Source: Maritalea mobilis (lineage in GTDB: Bacteria; Pseudomonadota; Alphaproteobacteria; Rhizobiales; Devosiaceae). From it: a stretch of DNA of 64,000 nucleotides. Where the stretch lies: the NCBI RefSeq assembly GCF_004363175.1, contig NZ_SNYR01000003.1, positions 272,193 to 336,192 on the forward strand. The letters are read 5' to 3'. Both the position numbers and the translations under genes were made by a program. The notes beneath the pieces are model-generated. The model saw only the letters and a program-made list of their open reading frames with translations. It had not been told where the DNA came from and made no database searches. This document shows, in pieces, positions 1-5,302 of this stretch (its first letter is position 1; each line of letters begins with the position of its first letter).

Positions 1-72
1 TACCCCGGCACCCCCGGCTTTTTTACGCGCCGCCGTCACTCGCTGCGCTCATTACCCCGGCCCCCCCGCCAG
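1..72. repeat. GC-rich intergenic repeat, one partial and one full copy
   Basis: Positions 1-17 match the end of a GC-rich element, and 27-72 is a near-complete copy (CGCGCCGCCGTCACTCGCTG followed by a CCCCGGC-rich arm). The same unit occurs in reverse orientation at 372-417, 2325-2370 and 22346-22388, and inside ftsY at 13631-13676. The flanks are constant (GGCGGGGGTGCCGGG and GGCGGCGCG) and the centre varies. No coding potential is credible here. Confidence 0.7.
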
Positions 73-127
73 TTGGTGCGTACCACTAACTTTGTGCAAA
101 ACGCAGTGCATGTCCCCACACCCTCCC

Positions 128-253
128 GTCATTACCGGACTTGATCCGGTAATCCATTTCACGCAGGCCAAGGCGCAGAGACTTAGGTTCAAAAACACAA
201 CTCTTGCCAAGTCGAAAGGTGAATTGGATTGCAAGATCAAGTCTTGCAATGAC
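128..253 (+). repeat. 126-bp composite palindromic repeat, copy 1
   Basis: This unit has two imperfect terminal inverted repeats of about 35 bp. Each terminus holds a hairpin with a 5-nt loop: ATTACCGGA/TCCGGTAAT at 131-153 and ATTGCAAGA/TCTTGCAAT at 228-250. A second copy of exactly the same length lies inverted at 22164-22289. A 17-bp internal word (168-184) is identical in both copies at the same offset of 40 bp. The structure resembles paired REP elements (BIMEs) or a MITE-like unit. No transposase is encoded nearby. Confidence 0.75.
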
Positions 254-299
254 GCTAGTGAGATTGGTTGGTGCTCTGCTTCTACCTTTGGCAGTTTGG

Positions 300-318
300 C
301 CCCGGATCAAGTCCGGGG
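300..318. repeat. Single REP-like palindrome
   Basis: This is a perfect hairpin, CCCCGGA-TCAAG-TCCGGGG. Its loop is the same as in the terminal hairpins of the composite repeat at 128-253. It appears to be a solitary half element. Confidence 0.6.
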
Positions 319-371
319 CGGCCCAAAGGGGTCATTAACAACAAAGCACAGCTCAAAATCGGGGCGCCCAT

Positions 372-417
372 TGGCGGGGGTGCCGGGGTAGCGAGCGCAG
401 CGAGTGACGGCGGCGCG
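372..417 (-). repeat. GC-rich intergenic repeat
   Basis: This copy reads GGCGGGGGTGCCGGGG, a variable core, then GGCGGCGCG. It is followed by an A-run just downstream of the thpR stop codon. It is the inverse of the copy at 27-72 and the same type as the one embedded in ftsY. Confidence 0.7.
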
Positions 418-436
418 AAAAAACATCGAGACCAAT

Positions 437-976
437 CTAAGCTGCCAACGGATAGGCCTCTTCCACCAAATAAGGCCCACCGCCAATTGATTCGCGGGCT
501 GAGTAGAGCACAAATCGCGCCACTCGGAACCGTAATGGATAAAACGCACCAGATGTTTCCAAATGGTGCGCCATATCTTGGGGCGGGACGTCACTCAATC
601 TTGCCAGCGTGACATGGGGCGAATATTTGCGGCCAGAGGGCCTTAACCCCAATTGTTGCATCACTCGCTCTTGCTTATCGTGCAATTGCAGCAATTCTGG
701 CGCAGGGTCGACCCCTGCAAAAAGCGCCCGCGGCCTTTTGCCGCCAAAAACCCCAAGATGAGACAAGGTGACGTCGAACGGGTCCTCAATCGACAGCCGA
801 TCCAGCTCATGCACAATTTCATGAGCGGTGCGGTGATCAACATCGCCAATATAACGCAAGGTAATGTGATAATTTGAGGGATCAATCCAACGCGCGCCAT
901 GTAGGCCGCCTCGTTTTAAGGAAAGCGCGAAACCAACATCGCCTGGAATTTCCAGACCAGTGAAGAGACGGGGCAT
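437..976 (-). CDS. thpR: RNA 2',3'-cyclic phosphodiesterase (LigT/ThpR family)
   Basis: This 179-residue protein belongs to the 2H phosphoesterase superfamily. Its two signature tetrapeptides are visible, HITL at about residues 37-40 and HVTL at about 121-124. The two histidines are the catalytic pair that opens 2',3'-cyclic phosphates, and family members can also ligate tRNA half-molecules in vitro. The length is normal for bacterial ThpR. The start MPRLFTGLEI fits the family N-terminus. It is transcribed alone, divergent from the ybhL-type gene, and its 3' end runs into the repeat-rich stretch at 1-436. The cellular role of ThpR is poorly defined; the cytoplasmic location is inferred from the absence of a signal peptide. 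Confidence 0.9.
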   Translation of the reverse strand: MPRLFTGLEIPGDVGFALSLKRGGLHGARWIDPSNYHITLRYIGDVDHRTAHEIVHELDRLSIEDPFDVTLSHLGVFGGKRPRALFAGVDPAPELLQLHDKQERVMQQLGLRPSGRKYSPHVTLARLSDVPPQDMAHHLETSGAFYPLRFRVARFVLYSARESIGGGPYLVEEAYPLAA

Positions 977-1153
977 AAAACCTCCCTTCTAGATGTGCAG
1001 CATTATCGCTCAATCCAAGAATATCATGATTCGTGTGACAATTTGGCGAAAATTTTATTTGTCGCCTCAAGGACTAAACCGGCATTTCCCCTAAAACGTA
1101 CATCTTGAAATTGTCTGAATTCATCGCCATATTACGGGCAAGATTGTATAACC

Positions 1154-1168
1154 CCGGCAAAATGCCGG
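1154..1168 (+). promoter_or_regulatory. Hairpin in the ybhL leader
   Basis: A perfect 6-bp stem (CCGGCA/TGCCGG, loop AAA) ends 26 nt before the ATG of the ybhL-type gene. A structured ybhL leader motif (Rfam) has been described upstream of this gene family in alphaproteobacteria. The hairpin is seen directly; its identity with that motif is inference and needs a covariance-model search. Confidence 0.4.
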
Positions 1169-1194
1169 ACTTATTGCTGAAAGGGAACTCATCT

Positions 1195-1962
1195 ATGGCA
1201 GAATATGATCGTCAAACAGTAGCCTCACGAGGCGGCGCTCAGGCCGCAATCGATGAGGGCCTGCGCACCTATATGCTGGGTGTTTACAACTATATGGGCA
1301 TTGCTTTGGGCATCACCGGTGTGGTGGCCTATTTCTTGACCATGCTCACAACCACCAACAATCCTGATGCAGCTGTGGCGCAAATGGGTTCACATTACCT
1401 CACCTCTTTGGGTGCAACCCTTTATGGGTCTCCATTGCAGTGGGTTGTGGCTTTGGCACCTTTGGCCTTCGTGTTTGCCCTTAGCTTTGGCATCAACAAA
1501 ATGAAATTTGCCACAGCACAATTGGTGTTCTGGGGCTTCTCAGTCGCCATGGGCCTTTCACTGTCTTCGATCTTCTTGGTCTATACAGGCGAAAGCATTG
1601 CCCGCGTGTTCTTCATCACTGCCGGCACATTCGGCGCGATGAGCCTTTATGGTTACACCACCAAGCGTGACCTGACCGCTATGGGTTCATTCTTGATGAT
1701 GGGCTTGATCGGCATCATTTTGGCTTCTGTTGTAAACATCTTCTTGCAATCAGGCGCCTTGGCCTTCGCCATCTCCATCATTGGTGTGTTGGTGTTTGTT
1801 GGCCTCACCGCTTACGACACGCAAAAGATCAAAGAGAACTATTATGAAGGCGACGGCTCAGAAACCATGGGCAAGAAAATGCTTATGGGTGCTTTGGCCC
1901 TCTATCTGGACTTCATCAACTTGTTCTTGATGTTGCTACGCTTGTTCGGCAATCGCGAATAG
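1195..1962 (+). CDS. ybhL: Bax inhibitor-1/YccA family membrane protein (YbhL-like)
   Basis: This 255-residue integral membrane protein has about seven hydrophobic helices and belongs to the BI-1/YccA/YbhL (TMBIM) family. The C-terminal part ends with TAYDTQKIKENYYEGD and LALYLDFINLFLMLLRLFG, the typical hallmarks of the group, including the conserved aspartate of the pH/Ca2+ sensor region. Members act as calcium-leak channels or modulate membrane proteases; the bacterial substrate is not settled. I chose ATG 1195 (MAEYDRQTVAS) because AAAGGGA lies just upstream and the residues before it look non-native. A longer frame from 1105 exists. The gene is monocistronic and is followed by a strong terminator at 1992-2023. 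Confidence 0.9.
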   Translation: MAEYDRQTVASRGGAQAAIDEGLRTYMLGVYNYMGIALGITGVVAYFLTMLTTTNNPDAAVAQMGSHYLTSLGATLYGSPLQWVVALAPLAFVFALSFGINKMKFATAQLVFWGFSVAMGLSLSSIFLVYTGESIARVFFITAGTFGAMSLYGYTTKRDLTAMGSFLMMGLIGIILASVVNIFLQSGALAFAISIIGVLVFVGLTAYDTQKIKENYYEGDGSETMGKKMLMGALALYLDFINLFLMLLRLFGNRE

Positions 1963-1991
1963 CGACCCAACAGCTAAGCGCTGAAATTAAG

Positions 1992-2023
1992 ATCCCCGCT
2001 TCATTTGAGGCGGGGATTTTTTG
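1992..2023 (+). terminator. Intrinsic terminator of ybhL
   Basis: An 8-bp stem, ATCCCCGC/GCGGGGAT, is followed by a T-run (TTTTTTG). It lies about 30 nt downstream of the ybhL stop codon. Confidence 0.85.
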
Positions 2024-2164
2024 TTGGGGGATATTATTTTTCGTTCACGGTTGAGCAGCGCCTTTCGGCGCCTAACCTGCACAGGCGCGGGCCAAAAGTG
2101 GCCCGGGGTCCTCGCTACGCTCGTCTACTCTTTTTCCTCCGAAATACCTCTGCACCCCGGCACT

Positions 2165-2276
2165 GTCACCCCGAACTTGATCCGGGGTCCAAGCAGCTTC
2201 TGTGAAGGTGCACCACATATGTGTTTTGACCCAGCCAGGCGACTACATGGATTACCGGATCAAGTCCGGTATTGAC
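2165..2276. repeat. Composite palindromic repeat, diverged copy
   Basis: This is a 112-bp unit with a hairpin at each end: a CCCCG/CGGGG type near 2168-2188 with the ACTTGATC core, and ATTACCGGA-TCAAG-TCCGGTATT at 2251-2273. It is bounded by GTCA and TTGAC. The ends match the 126-bp element at 128-253, but the interior does not. Confidence 0.6.
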
Positions 2277-2324
2277 GTGAGAGAGTGTAGCTGCGCCCTG
2301 CACGACGTAAGATGGGGCACCCAT

Positions 2325-2370
2325 TGGCGGGGGTGCCGGGTTAGCGAGCGCAGCGAGTGACGGCGGCGCG
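2325..2370 (-). repeat. GC-rich intergenic repeat
   Basis: GGCGGGGGTGCCGGG, a variable core and GGCGGCGCG, followed by TAAAAAAAG, nearly as at 372-417. The whole stretch 1963-2515 between ybhL and the DUF2794 gene holds only such repeats and two terminators. Open frames across it are non-coding artefacts. Confidence 0.7.
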
Positions 2371-2495
2371 TAAAAAAAGCTGGGGGTGCCGATGACGGCA
2401 TACAAAGAAGGGGAGCCCAGCCTGCGCAGCACGAGCGCGGCATGAAAGCGACGGACAGCCGGCGCACAAAAATCCGGCACCGAACAGCCACGAGA

Positions 2496-2521
2496 CAAAA
2501 TAGGAGAACACCCCCCTATTT
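2496..2521 (-). terminator. Probable terminator of the DUF2794 gene
   Basis: On the minus strand, an AAATAGGGG/CTCCTATTT stem (one G-U pair) is followed by TTTTG. It overlaps the last codons of the leftward DUF2794 gene. Confidence 0.5.
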
Positions 2522-2899
2522 CACCAAGCTAATATCCCCATCCAGCACTTTAAGCACTTGCGCCAACTCGTGCCCGCGCTTGAGCACTTGGCCATTTTGG
2601 CCGACCACACGATATTGTCCCTGCTTGCGCCGCAGGCTTGGATCTTTTTCCACCCGGAAAACCGGCATTTCGCTGGCGCGTTTGAAAATGGAAAATACGG
2701 CGCGATCTTTGAGCATATCAATGGCATAATCACGCCAATCGCCGCTGGCGACCTTACGGCCATATACATTGAGAATGGTGGAGAGTTCGTGCCGGTCAAA
2801 GCTCACATTCATCGGAGCCGGAGGCGATTTTGACGATGATTCGTTGGAATGTACCAATCGAATATGCTGGCTGTCGCCTTTGCTTGGAGATGAGGCCAA
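2516..2899 (-). CDS. DUF2794 domain-containing protein
   Basis: This 127-residue soluble protein matches the DUF2794 family by its core. FDRHELSTILNVYGRKVASG at about residues 34-53 is followed by WRDYAIDMLKDRAVFSIFKR, EKDPSLRRKQGQYRVVGQNG and a C-terminal VLKRGHELAQVLKVLDG. The family is small, almost confined to alphaproteobacteria, and has no known function. The first 30 residues are polar and low-complexity. The gene stands alone, reading away from the structured region at 3058-3224. The start ATG at 2899 is the only one that keeps the family N-terminus plus a short leader. Confidence 0.85.
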   Translation of the reverse strand: MASSPSKGDSQHIRLVHSNESSSKSPPAPMNVSFDRHELSTILNVYGRKVASGDWRDYAIDMLKDRAVFSIFKRASEMPVFRVEKDPSLRRKQGQYRVVGQNGQVLKRGHELAQVLKVLDGDISLVK

Positions 2900-3057
2900 A
2901 TTTCACACCCTGTGGTTCAAATCACTTTGTAAATGATTGCGCCGATTTGGCGGTGTGACAAGCCCCAGCGTGCAATCTATTGGGCAATCGGGCATTTTTG
3001 GCCATCTAAGCCCAGAAATCACAACATCCCAAATTGGCCCCAATTTAATCACATTTC

Positions 3058-3224
3058 CGGCAAACTGTTGCCGAAATACATCGTTAAAAAGAAATCATAG
3101 CCTCCAGTACCCAGCCCCTGAGCGGTTTGCCCCCAAATAAGCCAGCTCAGGGTGCTGGACCTCCAAAATCAGTTTGGATGGCCTCCAGATACCCTTTGCG
3201 CCCCCTTTCGGGGGCGTTTTTATT
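3058..3224 (+). ncRNA. Candidate small RNA with CCTCC motifs and terminator
   Basis: Between two leftward genes the plus strand holds four consecutive hairpins. They are a CGGCAA/TTGCCG hairpin (3058-3073) and a long stem, CCAGC+CCCTGAGC (3111-3123) paired with GCTCAGGG+GCTGG (3145-3158, one bulged T). Then come TCCAAA/TTTGGA (3162-3178) and a terminator, CGCCCCC/GGGGGCG (3199-3216) plus T5. CCTCC occurs three times outside the stems, at 3101, 3160 and 3182; the first and last sit in a direct repeat, GCCTCCAG. No protein frame with a ribosome-binding site fits. The T-run is on the plus strand, so the terminator does not serve the leftward DUF1223 gene. The 5' end and promoter are not identified. 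It is not recognisable to me as 6S, tmRNA or SRP RNA. Confidence 0.5.
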
Positions 3225-3954
3225 TCTGAATAGAAGCGGCGCCTAGAATGGGGCCAGGGCCTTTGGCCCCTTTGGCTTGCACCAAAACCGCCATGCCATC
3301 GGCACGGTCGGTGAGAATATCTTGCAAGGGCAGTTCGACCTGATGGGTGTCTTCCCCATGCCACATGCCAATGGGCATCCGATTGCGGGCAATATAGCTA
3401 TAGGCCAGCGTTTTACCGCCATTCTCGCCCCGGGCGATGGCCGTTTTCGCCGCAGAAATAAACGGCACCACCCAGATGGTGGCATCTGCAGCGGCAGCGC
3501 CATTGCGCGACAAATTGATGAGCAGATTGCCATCTTCAAGCGCCAAATCAACACCCAGCTGCAATTCTGCCCCGGCCACCAATGCATTCACATCATCGCG
3601 CCGCGAGCCAACCGCATCCTTCTCACCGTTCACAATCAATTGCGGCGTATAAACACGCTCAGAACCAAAGCTCTTGGCATAGGCGCGTTGCAATTTGGAA
3701 TATTTCGGCGCGGAGAACACATCTTCCCACCCGATATAATTCCAATAATCCACATGGTAGGCGATGGTGATCAAATCGTCCCGCTTGCCCCAATCGCGCA
3801 AGGCTTCATCCGCTGAAGGGCAGGATGAACACCCCTGAGAGGTGAACAGCTCCAGCACTGCCTTTGGGCTGGTTTTCATTTCCATGGCCCAAGCGGCAGA
3901 CAGATTTAGCGCGGCCAACAAGGGCACCGTCAATGCAACAATCAATTTTCTCAT
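3220..3954 (-). CDS. Secreted thioredoxin-like protein, DUF1223
   Basis: This 244-residue protein has a clear Sec signal peptide (MRKLIVALTVPLLAALNLSA, cleavage near AWA-M). The mature domain opens with LELFTSQGCSSCPSADEAL. The CSSC pair at residues 42 and 45 lies in a thioredoxin-like fold, as in DUF1223 proteins. The family is predicted to act in the periplasm, perhaps as a disulfide oxidoreductase, but no activity is established. Its length is typical. It lies between the TetR gene and the small-RNA candidate, and its stop codon overlaps the plus-strand terminator at 3199-3221. No operon partner is evident. Confidence 0.85.
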   Translation of the reverse strand: MRKLIVALTVPLLAALNLSAAWAMEMKTSPKAVLELFTSQGCSSCPSADEALRDWGKRDDLITIAYHVDYWNYIGWEDVFSAPKYSKLQRAYAKSFGSERVYTPQLIVNGEKDAVGSRRDDVNALVAGAELQLGVDLALEDGNLLINLSRNGAAAADATIWVVPFISAAKTAIARGENGGKTLAYSYIARNRMPIGMWHGEDTHQVELPLQDILTDRADGMAVLVQAKGAKGPGPILGAASIQK

Positions 3955-4010
3955 GGCATTTTATTACGACAGTCCCGCGTAACAGACCAGTCACATTGGA
4001 GTGAGCAAAC

Positions 4011-4571
4011 TCAATTTTGAAAAAGATAGTTTTTGAGCAAAGCTTCAAACTCGTCGATCACTGCCTCACCTGCGTCACAAGCGCGGTACATCACCGCCGC
4101 ATGCACCAAAAATCCGCGCACAGCAATCACGTCCAATTCTTGCGCAGGTCTCCCCAGATCAAGCTGGTGTGCCAAGCTTTCAAATAATTGTTCTTCTGCA
4201 GGTTCTATCATTTGACGGCACAAATTTTGGCCCTCACCCACAATCAGGCGGATAAACACATCATCCCGCATGATGAGGGAAAAGAAGGGCGTGAAAATTT
4301 CACGCATGTGCGCCGCACTTTGAATGCGGCCAAATTGTTCAATCTGTTGCTGGCATTGTTCAAGCTCTTGCGCAAACAAGCTCGCCGCCAGCGCCAGCTT
4401 TTCGCTGAAATGAGCCAACACCGTCCCCTTGCCCACCTCAGCCGCAGCCGCAATTTGCGCAATTGAAATCTCATCATAGCTGTGGCGCGCCATTAGCGCC
4501 GCAAAGCAATTGAGAATATGGGCGCGGGTGGCATGTGCCCGCTTTTGCTTGCCTTCAACACGTGCATTCAT
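4011..4571 (-). CDS. TetR/AcrR family transcriptional repressor
   Basis: This 186-residue regulator has a standard N-terminal TetR helix-turn-helix at about residues 12-58 (TRAHILNCFAALMARHSYDE, then ISIAQIAAAAEVGKGTVLAHF). The C-terminal half is a variable ligand-binding domain. The gene is divergent from the flavodoxin-fold oxidoreductase at 4651. Two near-identical palindromes, TTGACCgCGGTCAA and TTGACCaCGGTCAA, lie in the shared 79-bp gap, so it very probably represses both genes. The inducer is unknown; an electrophile or quinone would fit the neighbour, but this is inference. Confidence 0.9.
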   Translation of the reverse strand: MNARVEGKQKRAHATRAHILNCFAALMARHSYDEISIAQIAAAAEVGKGTVLAHFSEKLALAASLFAQELEQCQQQIEQFGRIQSAAHMREIFTPFFSLIMRDDVFIRLIVGEGQNLCRQMIEPAEEQLFESLAHQLDLGRPAQELDVIAVRGFLVHAAVMYRACDAGEAVIDEFEALLKNYLFQN

Positions 4572-4589
4572 AGAATTCTCCTAACACAA

Positions 4590-4603
4590 TTGACCGCGGT
4601 CAA
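4590..4603. promoter_or_regulatory. TetR operator 1
   Basis: This 14-bp palindrome, TTGACCGCGGTCAA, doubles as the -35 box (TTGACC, 4590-4595) of a rightward promoter. That promoter has a 17-bp spacer and a -10 box TATATA at 4613-4618. Confidence 0.75.
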
Positions 4604-4618
4604 AAAGTAAAATATATA
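4590..4618 (+). promoter_or_regulatory. Promoter of the flavodoxin-fold oxidoreductase
   Basis: -35 TTGACC and -10 TATATA are separated by exactly 17 bp. Operator 1 covers the -35 box and operator 2 begins 3 bp after the -10 box, so a bound repressor would block both promoter recognition and clearance. Confidence 0.65.
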
Positions 4619-4620
4619 AA

Positions 4621-4634
4621 TTGACCACGGTCAA
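4621..4634. promoter_or_regulatory. TetR operator 2
   Basis: TTGACCACGGTCAA is centred 31 bp (about three helical turns) from operator 1. Read on the minus strand, its TTGACC could also be the -35 box of the TetR gene (17 bp to a weak TTTACT), giving autoregulation. Confidence 0.75.
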
Positions 4635-4650
4635 TTATTGAAAGTATCCC

Positions 4651-5247
4651 ATGAAGATTGTTATTATTTCCGGCCACCCCCGCGCCGACAGTTTCACCCA
4701 AGCCCTCGCCGAAGCCTATCAGCTCGGGGCCAAGGACAATGCCGATGTGAACCTTTTCGCCTTGTCACAAATGGAAATCGACCCCACACCGATTGCCGCT
4801 AAACCCACTCAAGAAAGCTGGAATGAGGACATTCAAGCCCTTTGGGATGCGATAAGCGCCGCAGATCATGTGGTGATTACGCATCCGCTTTGGTGGGGCA
4901 CCATGCCCAGCGAACTGAAACACCTGCTTGATCGGCTGTTGCTGCCTGGATTGGCCTATAGCTATGCAAAAGGAAAGGCTTTGCCCATTGGTCACCTCAA
5001 AGGCAAAACCGCCGAAGTGATCATGACATCTGACACACCGGACTGGTTTTATCGCCTCGCCTATGGCAGCGCGCAAACCAAATTGATGAAAAATCAGATT
5101 CTGAAATTTGTCGGGCTGAAACCTGTGCAGTTCACCCACATCTCGCCAATCCGCAATATGCCAGCAGAGCAGCGGCAAACCCATCTCGCAAAGATTGCCG
5201 AGCGGGCGCGTGTTTTCACATCAAATCATAAAAAAAGCGCGGCCTAA
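4651..5247 (+). CDS. NAD(P)H dehydrogenase/quinone reductase, flavodoxin-like fold
   Basis: This 198-residue cytoplasmic flavoprotein of the MdaB/KefF/NQO-like family begins with the flavodoxin-like strand MKIVIISGHPRADSFTQALA, a phosphate-binding loop for FMN or FAD. It has the family signature HPLWWGTMPSELKHLLDRLL at about residues 78-97 and a SDTPDWFY segment near residue 130. Such enzymes reduce quinones or nitro compounds by two electrons. GAAAG sits upstream of the ATG. It is controlled by the divergent TetR protein through the paired operators. A detoxification role is inferred from this arrangement. Its stop codon lies inside the terminator hairpin at 5235-5256. Confidence 0.88.
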   Translation: MKIVIISGHPRADSFTQALAEAYQLGAKDNADVNLFALSQMEIDPTPIAAKPTQESWNEDIQALWDAISAADHVVITHPLWWGTMPSELKHLLDRLLLPGLAYSYAKGKALPIGHLKGKTAEVIMTSDTPDWFYRLAYGSAQTKLMKNQILKFVGLKPVQFTHISPIRNMPAEQRQTHLAKIAERARVFTSNHKKSAA

Positions 5248-5259
5248 ACCGCGCTTCTT
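5235..5259 (+). terminator. Terminator of the oxidoreductase gene
   Basis: The stem AAGCGCGG/CCGCGCTT (loop CCTAAA) is followed by CTT and overlaps the stop codon. The T-run is short, so the strength is moderate. Confidence 0.6.
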
Positions 5260-5271
5260 AATTCAATAAAT

Positions 5272-5293
5272 CCTCGGCCATATTTGGCCGAGG
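5272..5293 (-). terminator. Hairpin downstream of acnA
   Basis: A perfect 9-bp stem, CCTCGGCCA/TGGCCGAGG with loop TATT, lies 10 nt past the acnA stop codon. On the minus strand it is followed by ATTTATTG, so termination may be imperfect or the hairpin may protect the 3' end of the mRNA. Confidence 0.6.
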
Positions 5294-5302
5294 TGCATTT
5301 GC

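Noticed and set aside
268-612. Open frames across the repeats at 1-436
   Set aside because: They are created by the stop-poor GC-rich repeats and overlap the end of thpR. No ribosome-binding site or domain.
3058-3224. 6S RNA, SRP RNA or tmRNA identity for the structured region
   Set aside because: The long closing stem and central bubble of 6S are not formed, the conserved SRP loop (GGAAG...AGCAGCC) is absent, and there is no tRNA-like end. It is kept as an unnamed candidate sRNA.
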